From: DAOVRD01 sp964521715
Lineage (GTDB): Bacteria; Planctomycetota; Brocadiia; SM23-32
NCBI GenBank assembly: GCA_964521715.1
Contig: CAZFSS010000032.1
Coordinates: 1-48,139, forward strand
Reading direction: 5' to 3'
Length of the DNA: 48,139 nt
Shown here: one piece after another, positions 15,231-23,658 of the stretch
Layout: each line of letters opens with the position of its first letter
Numbering within the stretch: the stretch's first letter is position 1
Made by a program: the position numbers and the translations under genes
Notes under the pieces: generated by a model
Database searches by the model: none
Told to the model about the DNA's origin: nothing
What the model saw: only the letters and a program-made list of their open reading frames with translations

Positions 15231-16388
15231 CTACGCGCGGGCGACGCCGCTCCTGCGCGCGGCGTCGGCGACGGCGTCCGCAACGGCGCGGTGCACGGCG
15301 CGGTTCATAAAGTCCGGCACGAGTTCGCCCTCCGGCGCCAGCGACGCCAGGGCGAAGGAGGCGGCGATCTTCATCTCCTCGTTGATGTCGCGCGCCCGCG
15401 CGTCCAGCGCGCCGCGGAAGATGCCGGGGAAGCCGAGTGCGTTGTTCACGTGCCGGCCGTCCTCGGCGGCGACGGCGCCCGCCTCGGCGGCCTCATCGGG
15501 CCATATCTCGGGCACAGGGTTGGCCATGGCGAACACGATGGGTCCGGGCGCCATCGAGCGGACCATCTGCTGAGTCACCGCGCCGGCGACGCTGACGCCG
15601 ATGAAGACGTCCTTGCCCCGCATCGCGTCGGCCAGGCTGCCTTTCTGATTCGCCCGGTTCGTGAGGGCCGCGATCTTCTCCTTGGCGGGATTCATGTTCT
15701 CGGTCCGGCCGCGGTAGATGGCGCCGGCCCGGTCGCAGAGCACGACGTCCCCGACGCCGTAGTTCAGCAGGAACCGCGCGACGGCCGAGCCCGCCGCGCC
15801 GGCCCCGTTCATCACCACGCGCACGTCGCCGGCCTCCTTGCCCGCGATCTTCAAAGCGTTTATGAGGGCAGCCAGGACCACCACCGCCGTGCCGTGCTGG
15901 TCGTCGTGAAAGACGGGCATGTCCAGCCGCTCCTTGAGCGCGTCCTCGACCTCGAAACAGAGCGGAGCCGCAATGTCCTCCAGCAGGATGGCGCCGAACG
16001 TCGGGCCGATGGCGGCCACCGTCTCGACGATCCGCGCGGCGTCGTGGCTGTCCACCAGTAGGGGGACGGCGGCGATGTCCACCATCTCCATCAGGATGAC
16101 GCTCTTGCCCTCCATGACGGGCATGGCGGCCCTGACGCCGACGTCCCCGAGGCCGAGCACGGCCGTGCCGTTGGTGATCACGGCCACGGTGTCGCCCACG
16201 GAGGTGTAGTCGTAGAGCTTGTCGGGATCGGCCTCGATGATGCGGCTCACCTCGGCCACGCCCGGCGTGTAGATCTGCCGGAGCTGCTGGACCGTGTCGA
16301 GCCTGACGCGGCTGGTCATGCGCGTCTTGCCCCCGCGGTGCAGCCGCAGGATGTCGTCCAACTGGGGCTCGGGTTCTCTGCGTTTCAC
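15231..16388 (-). CDS. NAD(P)-dependent malic enzyme
   Basis: This enzyme oxidatively decarboxylates malate to pyruvate. The 385-residue protein is the short bacterial type with an N-terminal malic domain: IYTPGVAEVSRII, GTAVLGLGDVGVRAAMPVMEGKSVI, FGAILLEDIAAPLCFEVE, and MPVFHDDQHGTAVVVLAAL with the metal-binding Asp residues. The C-terminal Rossmann domain has VVMNGAGAAGSAVARFLL, VFAMANPVPEIWPDEA and NNALGFPGIFRGALD. Translation starts at GTG 16388; a later ATG at 16319 would cut into the conserved N-terminal helix. A promoter at 16462-16491 fits. Together with the lactate dehydrogenase/Etf cluster and the Re-citrate-synthase-like gene in this window it points to pyruvate-centred anaerobic carbon flow. 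NAD versus NADP preference cannot be read by eye. Confidence 0.94.
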   Translation of the reverse strand: MKRREPEPQLDDILRLHRGGKTRMTSRVRLDTVQQLRQIYTPGVAEVSRIIEADPDKLYDYTSVGDTVAVITNGTAVLGLGDVGVRAAMPVMEGKSVILMEMVDIAAVPLLVDSHDAARIVETVAAIGPTFGAILLEDIAAPLCFEVEDALKERLDMPVFHDDQHGTAVVVLAALINALKIAGKEAGDVRVVMNGAGAAGSAVARFLLNYGVGDVVLCDRAGAIYRGRTENMNPAKEKIAALTNRANQKGSLADAMRGKDVFIGVSVAGAVTQQMVRSMAPGPIVFAMANPVPEIWPDEAAEAGAVAAEDGRHVNNALGFPGIFRGALDARARDINEEMKIAASFALASLAPEGELVPDFMNRAVHRAVADAVADAARRSGVARA

Positions 16389-16461
16389 GTGAACGGGCCG
16401 TTACCTGAGAGAAAGCGGAGAGCGCGACCGGCGACCCGCCGAGAGGCGAGGCCGCCACCCA

Positions 16462-16491
16462 CTTATAACTGAGGCGCACTCGACCCCGCAA
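16462..16491 (-). promoter_or_regulatory. Predicted promoter of malic enzyme
   Basis: On the minus strand TTGCGG (16491-16486) and TATAAG (16467-16462) are 18 bases apart, giving a leader of roughly 70 bases before the GTG at 16388. Confidence 0.55.
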
Positions 16492-16547
16492 GCACAAACG
16501 GGGCGGCCTGGCGCATGTCTCCGGCGCAGCAGGCGCGTCGCCTGACG

Positions 16548-16572
16548 GGCATTGCATTCTGGCCGCAATGCC
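16548..16572. promoter_or_regulatory. Inverted repeat overlapping a predicted promoter
   Basis: GGCATTGC (16548-16555) and GCAATGCC (16565-16572) are perfect 8-base arms around 9 bases. The repeat covers the -35 box and most of the spacer of the promoter at 16552-16580, which is where a repressor would bind. No regulator gene is adjacent. Confidence 0.4.
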
Positions 16573-16580
16573 TGTATCCT
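16552..16580 (+). promoter_or_regulatory. Possible promoter upstream of the methyltransferase gene
   Basis: TTGCAT (16552-16557) and TATCCT (16575-16580) are 17 bases apart. The start codon is about 220 bases further on, so either the leader is long or a closer promoter was missed. Confidence 0.4.
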
Positions 16581-16807
16581 GAATCGAGGCGCGGCCCTTG
16601 GAGCAGGGGGCGCTTCCCAGCGGCTGCCACAGCATGAAGCACTGAAAAGGCAGGCGCGTTGCCCGCCGGGCGATCCCCCTGAAGTCAAGCGATAGCCAGC
16701 GCGCTGGCACTCTATCAGACAGCAGGGACCCGACCTGCCGGACCAGGTCGCCGGGCCGCCCCGAGCCTGCGTGATGCCGGCCCCGCGCGCATGGACGGCG
16801 CAGGAAC

Positions 16808-17917
16808 ATGATGGACACATTGCCAGGTCTGATGGCAGCCCTGTCGGACGAAGAATGCGACAGCATCAAGCTGCACGGCGCCGGGGGCGCCGCGACGGTG
16901 ACGTTCTCCCGGCAGGGAGAGGACGCGTGGGTCCCCGACGACCTGCAATCGGACGAGGTGCACACGGAGGACCTGGCCTTAGCGATACGGAACGGGTTCG
17001 GGGCCGAGTGGGACAGGCTGGAGTGCTTTCTGACCGGCGAGAGACTCGAGTACGCCATCGAGGGCGGCTCGGTCCGGGTGCAGCGTCGCGCCGTTCCGAC
17101 GTCGGGCCCCGGCGCCGAGTCGGACGAGGCCGGCCTGAAAGCCGTCGCCGATGCACTGGGCATACCGAGATCGAAGAGGAAGCACAAGCTCAGGCAGGCG
17201 CGCCAGTTCGCCAGGATCGTCGCACAGGCCCTGGGCGAGACGGGCAAGAGGACCGTCCGCGTGCTGGATCTGGCGTGCGGACGCAGCTACCTGGGATTCG
17301 TCCTGGTGCACCAGCTAAGCGCGGGCGGGCGGAAGGTGCAGCTCCACGGCGTTGACTCGGACCCCCGCCTCGTTCAGAAGTGCCGCGAGATCGCCGCCGC
17401 GCTCGGATGGGCGAACACGACGTTCGAGGTGGCGGACCTGTCGAGCCATTCGACCGAGCGGGGCGCTTACGATATCATGGTTGCTCTCCACGGCTGCGAC
17501 ACGCTCACCGACGAGGCCCTGCGCATCGGGTGGGAAGCCCGGATCCCCCTGCTGTTCGCGGCTCCCTGCTGTCAGCACGAGCTTCGCCATCTGTGGAGGG
17601 AGCACCCGCTGGAATGGGTATCCCGGTATGGCCTGTTGGAGCAGCGTCTGGCGGACGTGCTTACCGACGGGTTTCGCTGCCTGGTCCTGGAGGCGCTGGG
17701 CTACCGGGTGAAGGTGCTGCGTTTCGCCGCGCCGGACGTCACGCCGAAGAACTTGCTGATCCAGGCGGAGCTGACGGGCGACCCGGATGCCGCACGCGCG
17801 GATGCGGCCCGGGCCTTCCTGGAGCAGTTCGGAGCGCGGCCGCGACTGGCCGCCGTGCTCGGGGCCGCCCGACCGGGGCCGGCCAGGTCGGGGCCGTCTC
17901 ATCGGTCGGGGGCGTAG
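16808..17917 (+). CDS. SAM-dependent methyltransferase (Methyltransf_32 type)
   Basis: The 369-residue protein has a degenerate N-terminal domain (about 1-110) and a class I methyltransferase core. Motif I reads VLDLACGRSYLGFVLVHQL (about residues 155-173), followed by LHGVDSDPRLVQKCR, TFEVADLS, IMVALHGCDTLTDEALRIG and LLFAAPCCQHELRHL. The paired HGCDTLTDEAL and APCCQ(H)EL segments are characteristic of the Methyltransf_32 family, whose substrates are mostly unknown (RNA or small molecules have been suggested). Two adjacent ATGs at 16808 and 16811 are both usable; AGGA at 16802-16805 fits the second slightly better. It precedes the Re-citrate-synthase-like gene by 56 bases on the same strand. 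The C-terminal tail is Pro/Gly-rich. Confidence 0.82.
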   Translation: MMDTLPGLMAALSDEECDSIKLHGAGGAATVTFSRQGEDAWVPDDLQSDEVHTEDLALAIRNGFGAEWDRLECFLTGERLEYAIEGGSVRVQRRAVPTSGPGAESDEAGLKAVADALGIPRSKRKHKLRQARQFARIVAQALGETGKRTVRVLDLACGRSYLGFVLVHQLSAGGRKVQLHGVDSDPRLVQKCREIAAALGWANTTFEVADLSSHSTERGAYDIMVALHGCDTLTDEALRIGWEARIPLLFAAPCCQHELRHLWREHPLEWVSRYGLLEQRLADVLTDGFRCLVLEALGYRVKVLRFAAPDVTPKNLLIQAELTGDPDAARADAARAFLEQFGARPRLAAVLGAARPGPARSGPSHRSGA

Positions 17918-17973
17918 ACGAACGTGCAACGGCCAGGCGCCGGCCCGTCCGAACACAGACAGAGGGCAACAGG

Positions 17974-19368
17974 ATGCTAAAGTTCGATGAACACACTCGC
18001 ACGCTGCAGCGGGACGAACACCTCTTCGAGCTTCGCGAGCCGGAACGACCCGAGTACTACGACGACATCTTCCCGCGGCGGCGCGTGCCGGTCGTGGTGT
18101 TTAACCACCGGCACGTGCCGATGATGCCGGCGCCCAAGATCTGGATCACGGACACGACGTTCCGCGACGGCCAGCAGGCGATGCCGCCGTTCACGCCGAA
18201 ACAGATCGTCGACCTCTACGAGCTGATGCACCAACTGGGCGGCAAGAAGGGCCTGATCCGTCAGAGCGAATTCTTCCTCTACCAGCAGCGCGACCGGCAG
18301 GCCGTGGAGGGCTGCCTGGCGCTGGGCCATCGCTACCCGGAGGTGACGGCCTGGATCCGGGCTCACCCGAAGGACTTCCAACTGGTCAAGGACGTGGGCC
18401 TGCAGGAGACCGGCATCCTGACGAGCGTCTCCGACTACCACATCTTCCACAAGTGGCCCGGCTCGAACAGGCGGCAGGCGATCGAGCGCTACCTGGCCAT
18501 CGTCAAGGAGGCGCTGAGCGCCGGCATCCGCTGCCGCTGCCACTTCGAGGACCTCACGCGCGCCGACTTCTACGGCTTCGTCGTGCCGTTTGCGATCGAG
18601 CTGCGCAAGCTGGCCGAGGAGACCGGGATGCCGATCAAGATCCGCGCCTGCGACACGATGGGCTACGGCGTGCCGTACCCCGGCGCGTCGCTGCCGCGCA
18701 GCGTCCCCGGCATCATCTACGGGCTCTATCACCACGCCGGAATACCCAGCGAGTGGCTGGAGTGGCACGGGCACAACGACTTCCACAAGGCGCTGGTCAA
18801 CAGCGCAACGGCCTGGCTTTACGGCTGCGCCGCCGTGAACGCGACGCTCCTGGGCGTCGGCGAACGCACGGGCAACGCGCCCATCGAGGCGCTCGTCTTC
18901 GAGTACCTGGCGCTGCGCGGCCACGACCCCGCGATCAACACGCGCGTGATCAGCGAGATCGCCCGTTACTTCCGCAAGGAGATCGGCTACGAGGTCCCGC
19001 CGCAGCAGCCGTTCGTCGGCTCGCGCTTCAACACGACCCTGGCGGGCATCCATGCCGACGCCCTGGCCAAGGACGACAGGATATACACGATCTTCGACAC
19101 CCAGGCCGTGCTCGGCGTGCCACCCGACATCCGCATCACCGACAAGAGCGGCCGGGCCGGCGTGGCGCACTGGATCAACCTGAACCTAGAGCTTGACGGC
19201 GAGGAGCGCATCGACAAGGATCACCCGGGCGTCGCCGGGATGTTCAACACGATCACCGAGCAGTACGAGAACGGCCGGGTCGCCATCATGAGCGACGAAG
19301 AGATGGTCGAACTCGTCGCCGAGCATATCCCTGAGCTGGCCGAAAGGGCCAGAGCCGTCCTGTCCTGA
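17974..19368 (+). CDS. HMGL-like acyltransferase of the isopropylmalate/homocitrate synthase family, candidate Re-citrate synthase
   Basis: The 464-residue protein is a TIM-barrel acetyl-CoA condensing enzyme. It has KIWITDTTFRDGQQAMPPFT (the DTxxRDGxQ metal and substrate motif), IRACDTMGYGVPYPGA, and LEWHGHNDFHKALVNSATAWLYGCAAVNATLLGVGERTGNAPIEALV, with the HxH metal ligands and the GxGERxGN segment. Post-barrel helices follow, but there is no LeuA regulatory domain, so leucine feedback is unlikely. The unusual stretch QSEFFLYQQRDRQAVEGCL and VGLQETGILTSVSDYHIF recall to me the group that includes Re-citrate synthases of anaerobes (oxaloacetate + acetyl-CoA to citrate); citramalate or homocitrate synthase remain possible. 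The ATG at 17974 follows GAGGG by 7 bases. The open frame continues upstream through the preceding gene, but that part is a shadow. Confidence 0.85.
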   Translation: MLKFDEHTRTLQRDEHLFELREPERPEYYDDIFPRRRVPVVVFNHRHVPMMPAPKIWITDTTFRDGQQAMPPFTPKQIVDLYELMHQLGGKKGLIRQSEFFLYQQRDRQAVEGCLALGHRYPEVTAWIRAHPKDFQLVKDVGLQETGILTSVSDYHIFHKWPGSNRRQAIERYLAIVKEALSAGIRCRCHFEDLTRADFYGFVVPFAIELRKLAEETGMPIKIRACDTMGYGVPYPGASLPRSVPGIIYGLYHHAGIPSEWLEWHGHNDFHKALVNSATAWLYGCAAVNATLLGVGERTGNAPIEALVFEYLALRGHDPAINTRVISEIARYFRKEIGYEVPPQQPFVGSRFNTTLAGIHADALAKDDRIYTIFDTQAVLGVPPDIRITDKSGRAGVAHWINLNLELDGEERIDKDHPGVAGMFNTITEQYENGRVAIMSDEEMVELVAEHIPELAERARAVLS

Positions 19369-19434
19369 GAGGGGACGTCAGCGGGCGGCCGCGGGCCGCC
19401 GTTCGCCCAAGGACATCGGAGAGATCGGCCGGGC

Positions 19435-20205
19435 ATGATTGCCATCATCAGCGACGTCCACGGCAACTACGACGCCCTGGAGGCCGTGCTCCGGGAGCTG
19501 GACCGACTCAAGCCCGACGCCGTGCTGTGCCTCGGCGACAACGTGGGCTACGGGCCCGAACCAGCCGAGTGCGTGGACGCCGTCCGCCGGCGATGCGAAG
19601 TGACCCTTTGCGGCAATCACGACTTCGCCCTCATCTACGGGGCCAACGGATTCAGCTCCGTGGCGCGGGCCACCATCGAGTACCACCGCAGCATCATCAT
19701 GCCCCGTCCCGGACGGGGCCAGGACGACGCCGAACGGCGCGAGCGCTGGCAATTCCTCAAGAGCCTGCCCTACCGCTACGTGCGGGGGGAGCATCTGTTC
19801 GTGCACGGCGCGCCCAGGAACCCCGTCACCGAATACCTCAGGAAGATCGACGTGCTGCTCGGCATGAGCAAGAAGCTGACGGAGAACTTCCAGCAGGTGG
19901 ACTGGCTCTGCTTCATCGGACACACGCACCGGCCGGGCGTCATCACGCCCGACATGAAGTTCCGCGAGCCGAAGGAGATCGGCCACGTCTTCGAGCCCAA
20001 GCCGCGCCAGAAAGCCATCATCAACGTGGGCAGCGTGGGCCAGCCGCGGGACAGCGACTGGCGCGCGTGCTTCGCGACGCTCCAGGAAGGCGGGGCCGTG
20101 CGGTTCCACCGGGTCGAGTACGACATCGACAGCGTCGTCGCAAAGATGCGGGCGACGGGGAACATCGACAACTCGCTGGCCGATCGCCTGCGCCGGGGCA
20201 AGTGA
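19435..20205 (+). CDS. Metallophosphoesterase (calcineurin-like)
   Basis: The 256-residue protein carries all five blocks of the calcineurin-like dinuclear metal phosphoesterase fold: ISDVHGNYDAL (residues 5-15), LCLGDNVGYGPEPAECV, VTLCGNHDFALI, HLFVHGAPRNP and FIGHTHRPGV, followed by IINVGSVGQPRDSDWRACFA, a common end in this YfcE/MJ0936-like group. It is expected to hydrolyse a phosphodiester or phosphomonoester in the cytoplasm; the substrate cannot be read from sequence. There is no signal peptide. It sits between the Re-citrate-synthase-like gene (66 bases upstream) and lysS, the latter having its own promoter. Confidence 0.9.
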   Translation: MIAIISDVHGNYDALEAVLRELDRLKPDAVLCLGDNVGYGPEPAECVDAVRRRCEVTLCGNHDFALIYGANGFSSVARATIEYHRSIIMPRPGRGQDDAERRERWQFLKSLPYRYVRGEHLFVHGAPRNPVTEYLRKIDVLLGMSKKLTENFQQVDWLCFIGHTHRPGVITPDMKFREPKEIGHVFEPKPRQKAIINVGSVGQPRDSDWRACFATLQEGGAVRFHRVEYDIDSVVAKMRATGNIDNSLADRLRRGK

Positions 20206-20293
20206 CGGCCCCCGTCGGGCGCGGGAGATGGCTGTTCAGGCATATGCGACTGACGGAGGCGGGGCTAAGGGTCGTCGTGGTGGCCCGCATTAC

Positions 20294-20322
20294 TTGCCCG
20301 CTCGCCGCGCCGCAGCTATAAT
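20294..20322 (+). promoter_or_regulatory. Predicted promoter of lysS
   Basis: TTGCCC (20294-20299) and a perfect TATAAT (20317-20322) are separated by 17 bases. The transcript would start near 20329, about 90 bases before the GTG of lysS. Confidence 0.7.
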
Positions 20323-20420
20323 CCAGCCCTGAGCGGGCTCCTTCCCGGCCCTCCCGCCGGCTTCTGGGTCGCACAAGGGGATCCCACGCAACCGACCACG
20401 GCATTCGCGCGGAGGCGCAC

Positions 20421-21863
20421 GTGACCCTCATCGAGCCGGAAGACTTCCGGCTGAGCAAGCTCCAGGAGCTCCGCAGGCTCGGCATCGACGGCTACGGCGG
20501 CCGGTTCGGCGGCACGCTCCCCATGGGCCAGCTGACCAACCGCTTCGATGAGCTGCAAGGGAGCACCGTGCGCGCCGCCGGTAGGATCGCCGGCGTGCGC
20601 GGCATGGGCAAAGCGAGCTTCATGGACCTGAAGGACCGCACGGGGAAGGTGCAGCTCCTTTTCCAGTTGGACCGCCTCGGCGAGGAGCGGTTCCACGTCT
20701 GCCGGCAGCTCGAGCCGGGGGACCTCGTCGGCGTCGAAGGGGAGCTGACCAAGACGCGTACAGGGGAGACAACGGTCTTTGTGGACCGATTCGAAGTGCT
20801 GGCCAAGGCGCTCTTGAGCCCGCCGGAGAAGTGGCACGGCCTGCGCGACCAGGAGAAGAGGTGCCGCCAGCGCTACGTGGACCTTTTCGCAAACGACGAC
20901 GTCATGGCCCGGTTCCTGAAGCGCAGCGAGATCGTGCTGGCCATGCGCGCGTTCCTGCACGAGCGGGGCTACGTCGAGGTGGAAACGCCCATGATGCAGG
21001 CCGTGGCGGGAGGCGGCGTTGCCCTGCCGTTCGTCACCCATCACAACGCGCTCGACCTGGACCTCTACCTGCGCATCGCCATCGAGCTCCACCTCAAGAG
21101 GCTGCTGGTGGGCGGCATCGAGAAGGTCTTCGAGATCGGCCGCATCTTCCGCAACGAGGGCGTCTCCACGCAGCACAGCCCCGAGTTCACGATGCTAGAA
21201 CTGTACGAGGCCTACGGCGACTACGAGACGATGATGGAGTTGACGCAGGACCTTATCGTCCACCTGGCGCGCTGCGTCTGCGGGTCGCTCGTGCTTCCCT
21301 ACCATGAGGTCCAGATAGACTTCACTCCCCCCTGGCCGCGGCGCAGATTCTGGGACCTGCTGGAGGAGCACGTCGGCCTGCGGCGGGGCGACGAGGACGC
21401 CATACGCCGAAAGGCCGAGCAGCTCAGCACGGAGGGAGCCCGGACCGACCACCCCGACTACCTGGCCTACCAGGTGTTCGAGAAGGCCCTGGACGAGCAC
21501 CTGGTCGACCCCACCTTCGTCATTGACTACCCCAAGAGCATCTCGCCTCTGGCCAAGGCCAGGAAGGACGACCCCGGGCTGGCCGAGCGGTTCGAGCTCT
21601 ACATCGGCGGCATGGAGATCGCGCCGGCCTACACCGAGCTGAACGATCCGCAGGAGCAGGAAAGGCGCTTCCTGGAGCAGGTGGGCCACGAAGACGACAA
21701 GGAACGGATCGACAGGGACTTCCTGCGCGCGCTCGCTTGCGGGATGCCGCCCGCCGGGGGGCTCGGGCTCGGCATAGACCGGCTCGTCATGGTCCTGACC
21801 GATACGGCGTCCATCCGTGAGGTGATCCTTTTCCCCCTCCTGCGCCCCGAGGAGGGGACGTGA
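20421..21863 (+). CDS. lysS: Lysine--tRNA ligase, class II
   Basis: This enzyme charges tRNA-Lys. The 480-residue protein has the OB-fold domain (RAAGRIAGVRGMGKASFMDLKDRTGKVQLLFQ), the linker RQRYVDLFAND, motif 1 in YVEVETPMMQAVAGG, the segment DLDLYLRIAIELHLKRLLVGGIEKVFEIGRIFRNEG (motif 2), HSPEFTMLELYEAYGDY, YTELNDPQEQERRF and motif 3 GGLGLGIDRLVMVLTD. The DYPKSISPLAKARKDDPGLAERFELYIGG segment, which lines the lysine pocket, is intact. Translation begins at GTG 20421 with GGAGG 5 bases upstream. The ABC ATPase gene follows after 22 bases, so the two are probably one transcript. Confidence 0.96.
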   Translation: MTLIEPEDFRLSKLQELRRLGIDGYGGRFGGTLPMGQLTNRFDELQGSTVRAAGRIAGVRGMGKASFMDLKDRTGKVQLLFQLDRLGEERFHVCRQLEPGDLVGVEGELTKTRTGETTVFVDRFEVLAKALLSPPEKWHGLRDQEKRCRQRYVDLFANDDVMARFLKRSEIVLAMRAFLHERGYVEVETPMMQAVAGGGVALPFVTHHNALDLDLYLRIAIELHLKRLLVGGIEKVFEIGRIFRNEGVSTQHSPEFTMLELYEAYGDYETMMELTQDLIVHLARCVCGSLVLPYHEVQIDFTPPWPRRRFWDLLEEHVGLRRGDEDAIRRKAEQLSTEGARTDHPDYLAYQVFEKALDEHLVDPTFVIDYPKSISPLAKARKDDPGLAERFELYIGGMEIAPAYTELNDPQEQERRFLEQVGHEDDKERIDRDFLRALACGMPPAGGLGLGIDRLVMVLTDTASIREVILFPLLRPEEGT

Positions 21864-21885
21864 CGGCGAACCGGAGGCCCTCGCA

Positions 21886-22584
21886 ATGCCCGGCGACGTC
21901 CTTTTGCGGGCTCACAACCTGGTGAAGGATTACCGCATCGGCCGCTGCGCGCTGCGCGTTCTGCACGGCGTGACGATGAACGTGCGACGGGGGGAGCTTC
22001 TGAGCGTGGTCGGCCCGAGCGGGGCCGGCAAGAGCACGCTGCTCCACCTGCTGGGCATCCTGGACACGCCGACCGAGGGGAAGGTGGTCTACGGCGAGAC
22101 GGATCTGGCCCGGCTCTCGTCCGCGGAGCAGGCCTACTGGCGCAACCGCCTCTTCGGATTCGTGTTCCAGTTCTACCATCTTCTGCCGGACTTCACGGCC
22201 CTGGAGAACGTGGCCATGCCGGCCCTCGTCGGCGCCGGGCTGACGGGCTGGCGGGCCGCCAGACGGGAGGCCCGCAGCCGCGCCCGCCACATGCTGGAGT
22301 TAGTGAGCCTGGGCGAGCGCGCGGACCACCGCCCCGGCCAGCTATCGGGCGGGGAGAGACAGCGCGTGGCCATCGCCCGCGCCCTCATCAACCGGCCCGA
22401 AGTGCTGCTGTGCGACGAGCCGACCGGCAATCTAGACACGGACACCGGCCAGCAGATACTCGACCTGCTTGCCGACGTCCGAAAACAGACCGGGTGCACG
22501 CTCGTCATCGTCACCCACGACGAGAGGGTGGCCGCCACCGGCGAGCGCACGGTCCACCTGGTCGACGGCCGCATCGTGGACTGA
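21886..22584 (+). CDS. ABC transporter ATPase, LolD/MacB type
   Basis: The 232-residue protein is a complete ABC ATPase of the LolD/MacB/FtsE group: Walker A GPSGAGKST (about 44-52), Q-loop FQFYHLLPDFTALENVAMPALV, signature QLSGGERQRVAIARALI, Walker B LLCDEPTGNLD and the switch histidine in VIVTHDE. The FYHLLPDFTALENV and CDEPTGNLD wording is typical of LolD, which powers release of lipoproteins from the inner membrane through LolC/LolE. GGAGG lies 8 bases before the ATG. It follows lysS by 22 bases; in many Gram-negatives lysS is followed by lolC/lolE and then lolD, but here the permease gene is absent from the interval and from the window. A MacB-like export role is the alternative. Confidence 0.88.
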   Translation: MPGDVLLRAHNLVKDYRIGRCALRVLHGVTMNVRRGELLSVVGPSGAGKSTLLHLLGILDTPTEGKVVYGETDLARLSSAEQAYWRNRLFGFVFQFYHLLPDFTALENVAMPALVGAGLTGWRAARREARSRARHMLELVSLGERADHRPGQLSGGERQRVAIARALINRPEVLLCDEPTGNLDTDTGQQILDLLADVRKQTGCTLVIVTHDERVAATGERTVHLVDGRIVD

Positions 22585-22604
22585 ACGTCCTCGCTGAAAG
22601 GGGG

Positions 22605-22631
22605 TTGCAACCAGGGCCGTTTCCGTATAGT
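22605..22631 (+). promoter_or_regulatory. Possible promoter of ilvE
   Basis: TTGCAA (22605-22610) and TATAGT (22626-22631) lie 15 bases apart, just after the ABC ATPase gene. The spacer is short, but TATAGT matches five of six bases. Confidence 0.45.
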
Positions 22632-22734
22632 CTACTGCGTCGCAGCAAGCCGAGTCGGCCGCCTCGAAGGGCCGGCGCCGTACTCTGGGGAGTCTGACAG
22701 CTTCGGGAAGCACGCGCAGGCAAAGGAGCCGGAA

Positions 22735-23601
22735 TTGGGTCCGAAGGTCTACATCAACGGCGAACTCTACGAGAAGGAAGACGCCCGCATCTCCGTCTAC
22801 GATCACGGCCTGCTCTACGGGGACGGCGTCTTCGAGGGTATCCGAGCCTACAACGGGAAGATATTCCGCTGCAAGGAGCACATCGATCGCCTGTTCGCGT
22901 CGGCCCGGGCCATCGCGCTCGAAATCCCCATGACCAAGGAGGAAATGACCGACGCCATCCGTCGGACGCTCGACGCCAACGGCATGCCGGACGCCTACAT
23001 ACGCCTTCTGGTGACGCGCGGCGTGGGGACACTGGGGCTGGACCCGTACAAATGCAGCGACCCCCAGATCATCATTATCACCGGCACGATCGCCCTCTAT
23101 CCGCCGAAGTACTATGAGCAGGGGCTGGAGCTGGTGACCGTCTCCACCATCCGCAACCATCCCAATGCCCTCAACCCGCGCATCAAGTCGCTCAACTACC
23201 TGAACAACATCCTGGCGAAGATCGAATGCATCCAGGCGGGCGTCGCCGAAGCCATCATGCTCAACAAGGACGGCTACGTGGCGGAGTGCACCGGCGACAA
23301 CATCTTCACGGTCAGGGACGGCGGGCTGGTCACGCCGCCCGTCCACGCCGGCATACTCGAAGGCATCACCCGCCAGGTCGTGATGGAGCTGGCTCAGAAG
23401 GCCGGCATCGAGACCCGTCAGCAGGACATGACCCGCTTCGACCTGTACGTGGCCGATGAGTGCTTCCTGACCGGTACGGCGGCCGAGATCATCCCCGCCG
23501 TGCGCATCGACAGCCGCCAGATCGGCGACGGCCGGCCGGGGCCCGTCACCCTGAAGCTGCTAAAGATGTTCAGAGACCAGACAACCAACAACACCGGCTG
23601 A
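22735..23601 (+). CDS. ilvE: Branched-chain amino acid aminotransferase
   Basis: This class IV PLP aminotransferase interconverts leucine, isoleucine and valine with their 2-oxo acids. The 288-residue protein shows ISVYDHGLLYGDGVFEGIRAYNG at the N-terminus, IRLLVTRGVGTLGLDP, the PLP lysine in RIKSLNYLNNILAKIE (Lys151), AIMLNKDGYVAECTGDNIF, HAGILEGITRQVVMELA and DECFLTGTAAEIIPAVRID. These match IlvE more than D-amino acid transaminase or aminodeoxychorismate lyase, whose genes share the fold. Translation starts at TTG 22735 with AGGAG 7 bases upstream. The gene is probably co-transcribed with the following sugar-isomerase-like gene. Confidence 0.93.
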   Translation: MGPKVYINGELYEKEDARISVYDHGLLYGDGVFEGIRAYNGKIFRCKEHIDRLFASARAIALEIPMTKEEMTDAIRRTLDANGMPDAYIRLLVTRGVGTLGLDPYKCSDPQIIIITGTIALYPPKYYEQGLELVTVSTIRNHPNALNPRIKSLNYLNNILAKIECIQAGVAEAIMLNKDGYVAECTGDNIFTVRDGGLVTPPVHAGILEGITRQVVMELAQKAGIETRQQDMTRFDLYVADECFLTGTAAEIIPAVRIDSRQIGDGRPGPVTLKLLKMFRDQTTNNTG

Positions 23602-23658
23602 GAGAGCCGCTCCGCGTCCGTCGGCACGAGGCCGGCGGCCGGCAAAGGGGTGAGACAG

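Larger units (their letters stand above)
16389..16807. other. 419-base intergenic region between divergent genes
   Basis: This is the only gap over 300 bases. I see two outward promoters (16462-16491 minus, 16552-16580 plus), an inverted repeat over the plus-strand promoter, and two degenerate direct copies of a GC-rich segment (about 16530-16553 and 16651-16674, both starting CAGGCGCGT). No credible short gene or RNA gene was found. The predicted plus-strand leader would be about 220 bases long. Confidence 0.5.

Noticed and set aside
15493..17247. Open frame of 584 codons on the minus strand crossing the malic enzyme gene and the intergenic region
   Set aside because: It overlaps two well-supported genes in other frames, and its product is low-complexity without domains.
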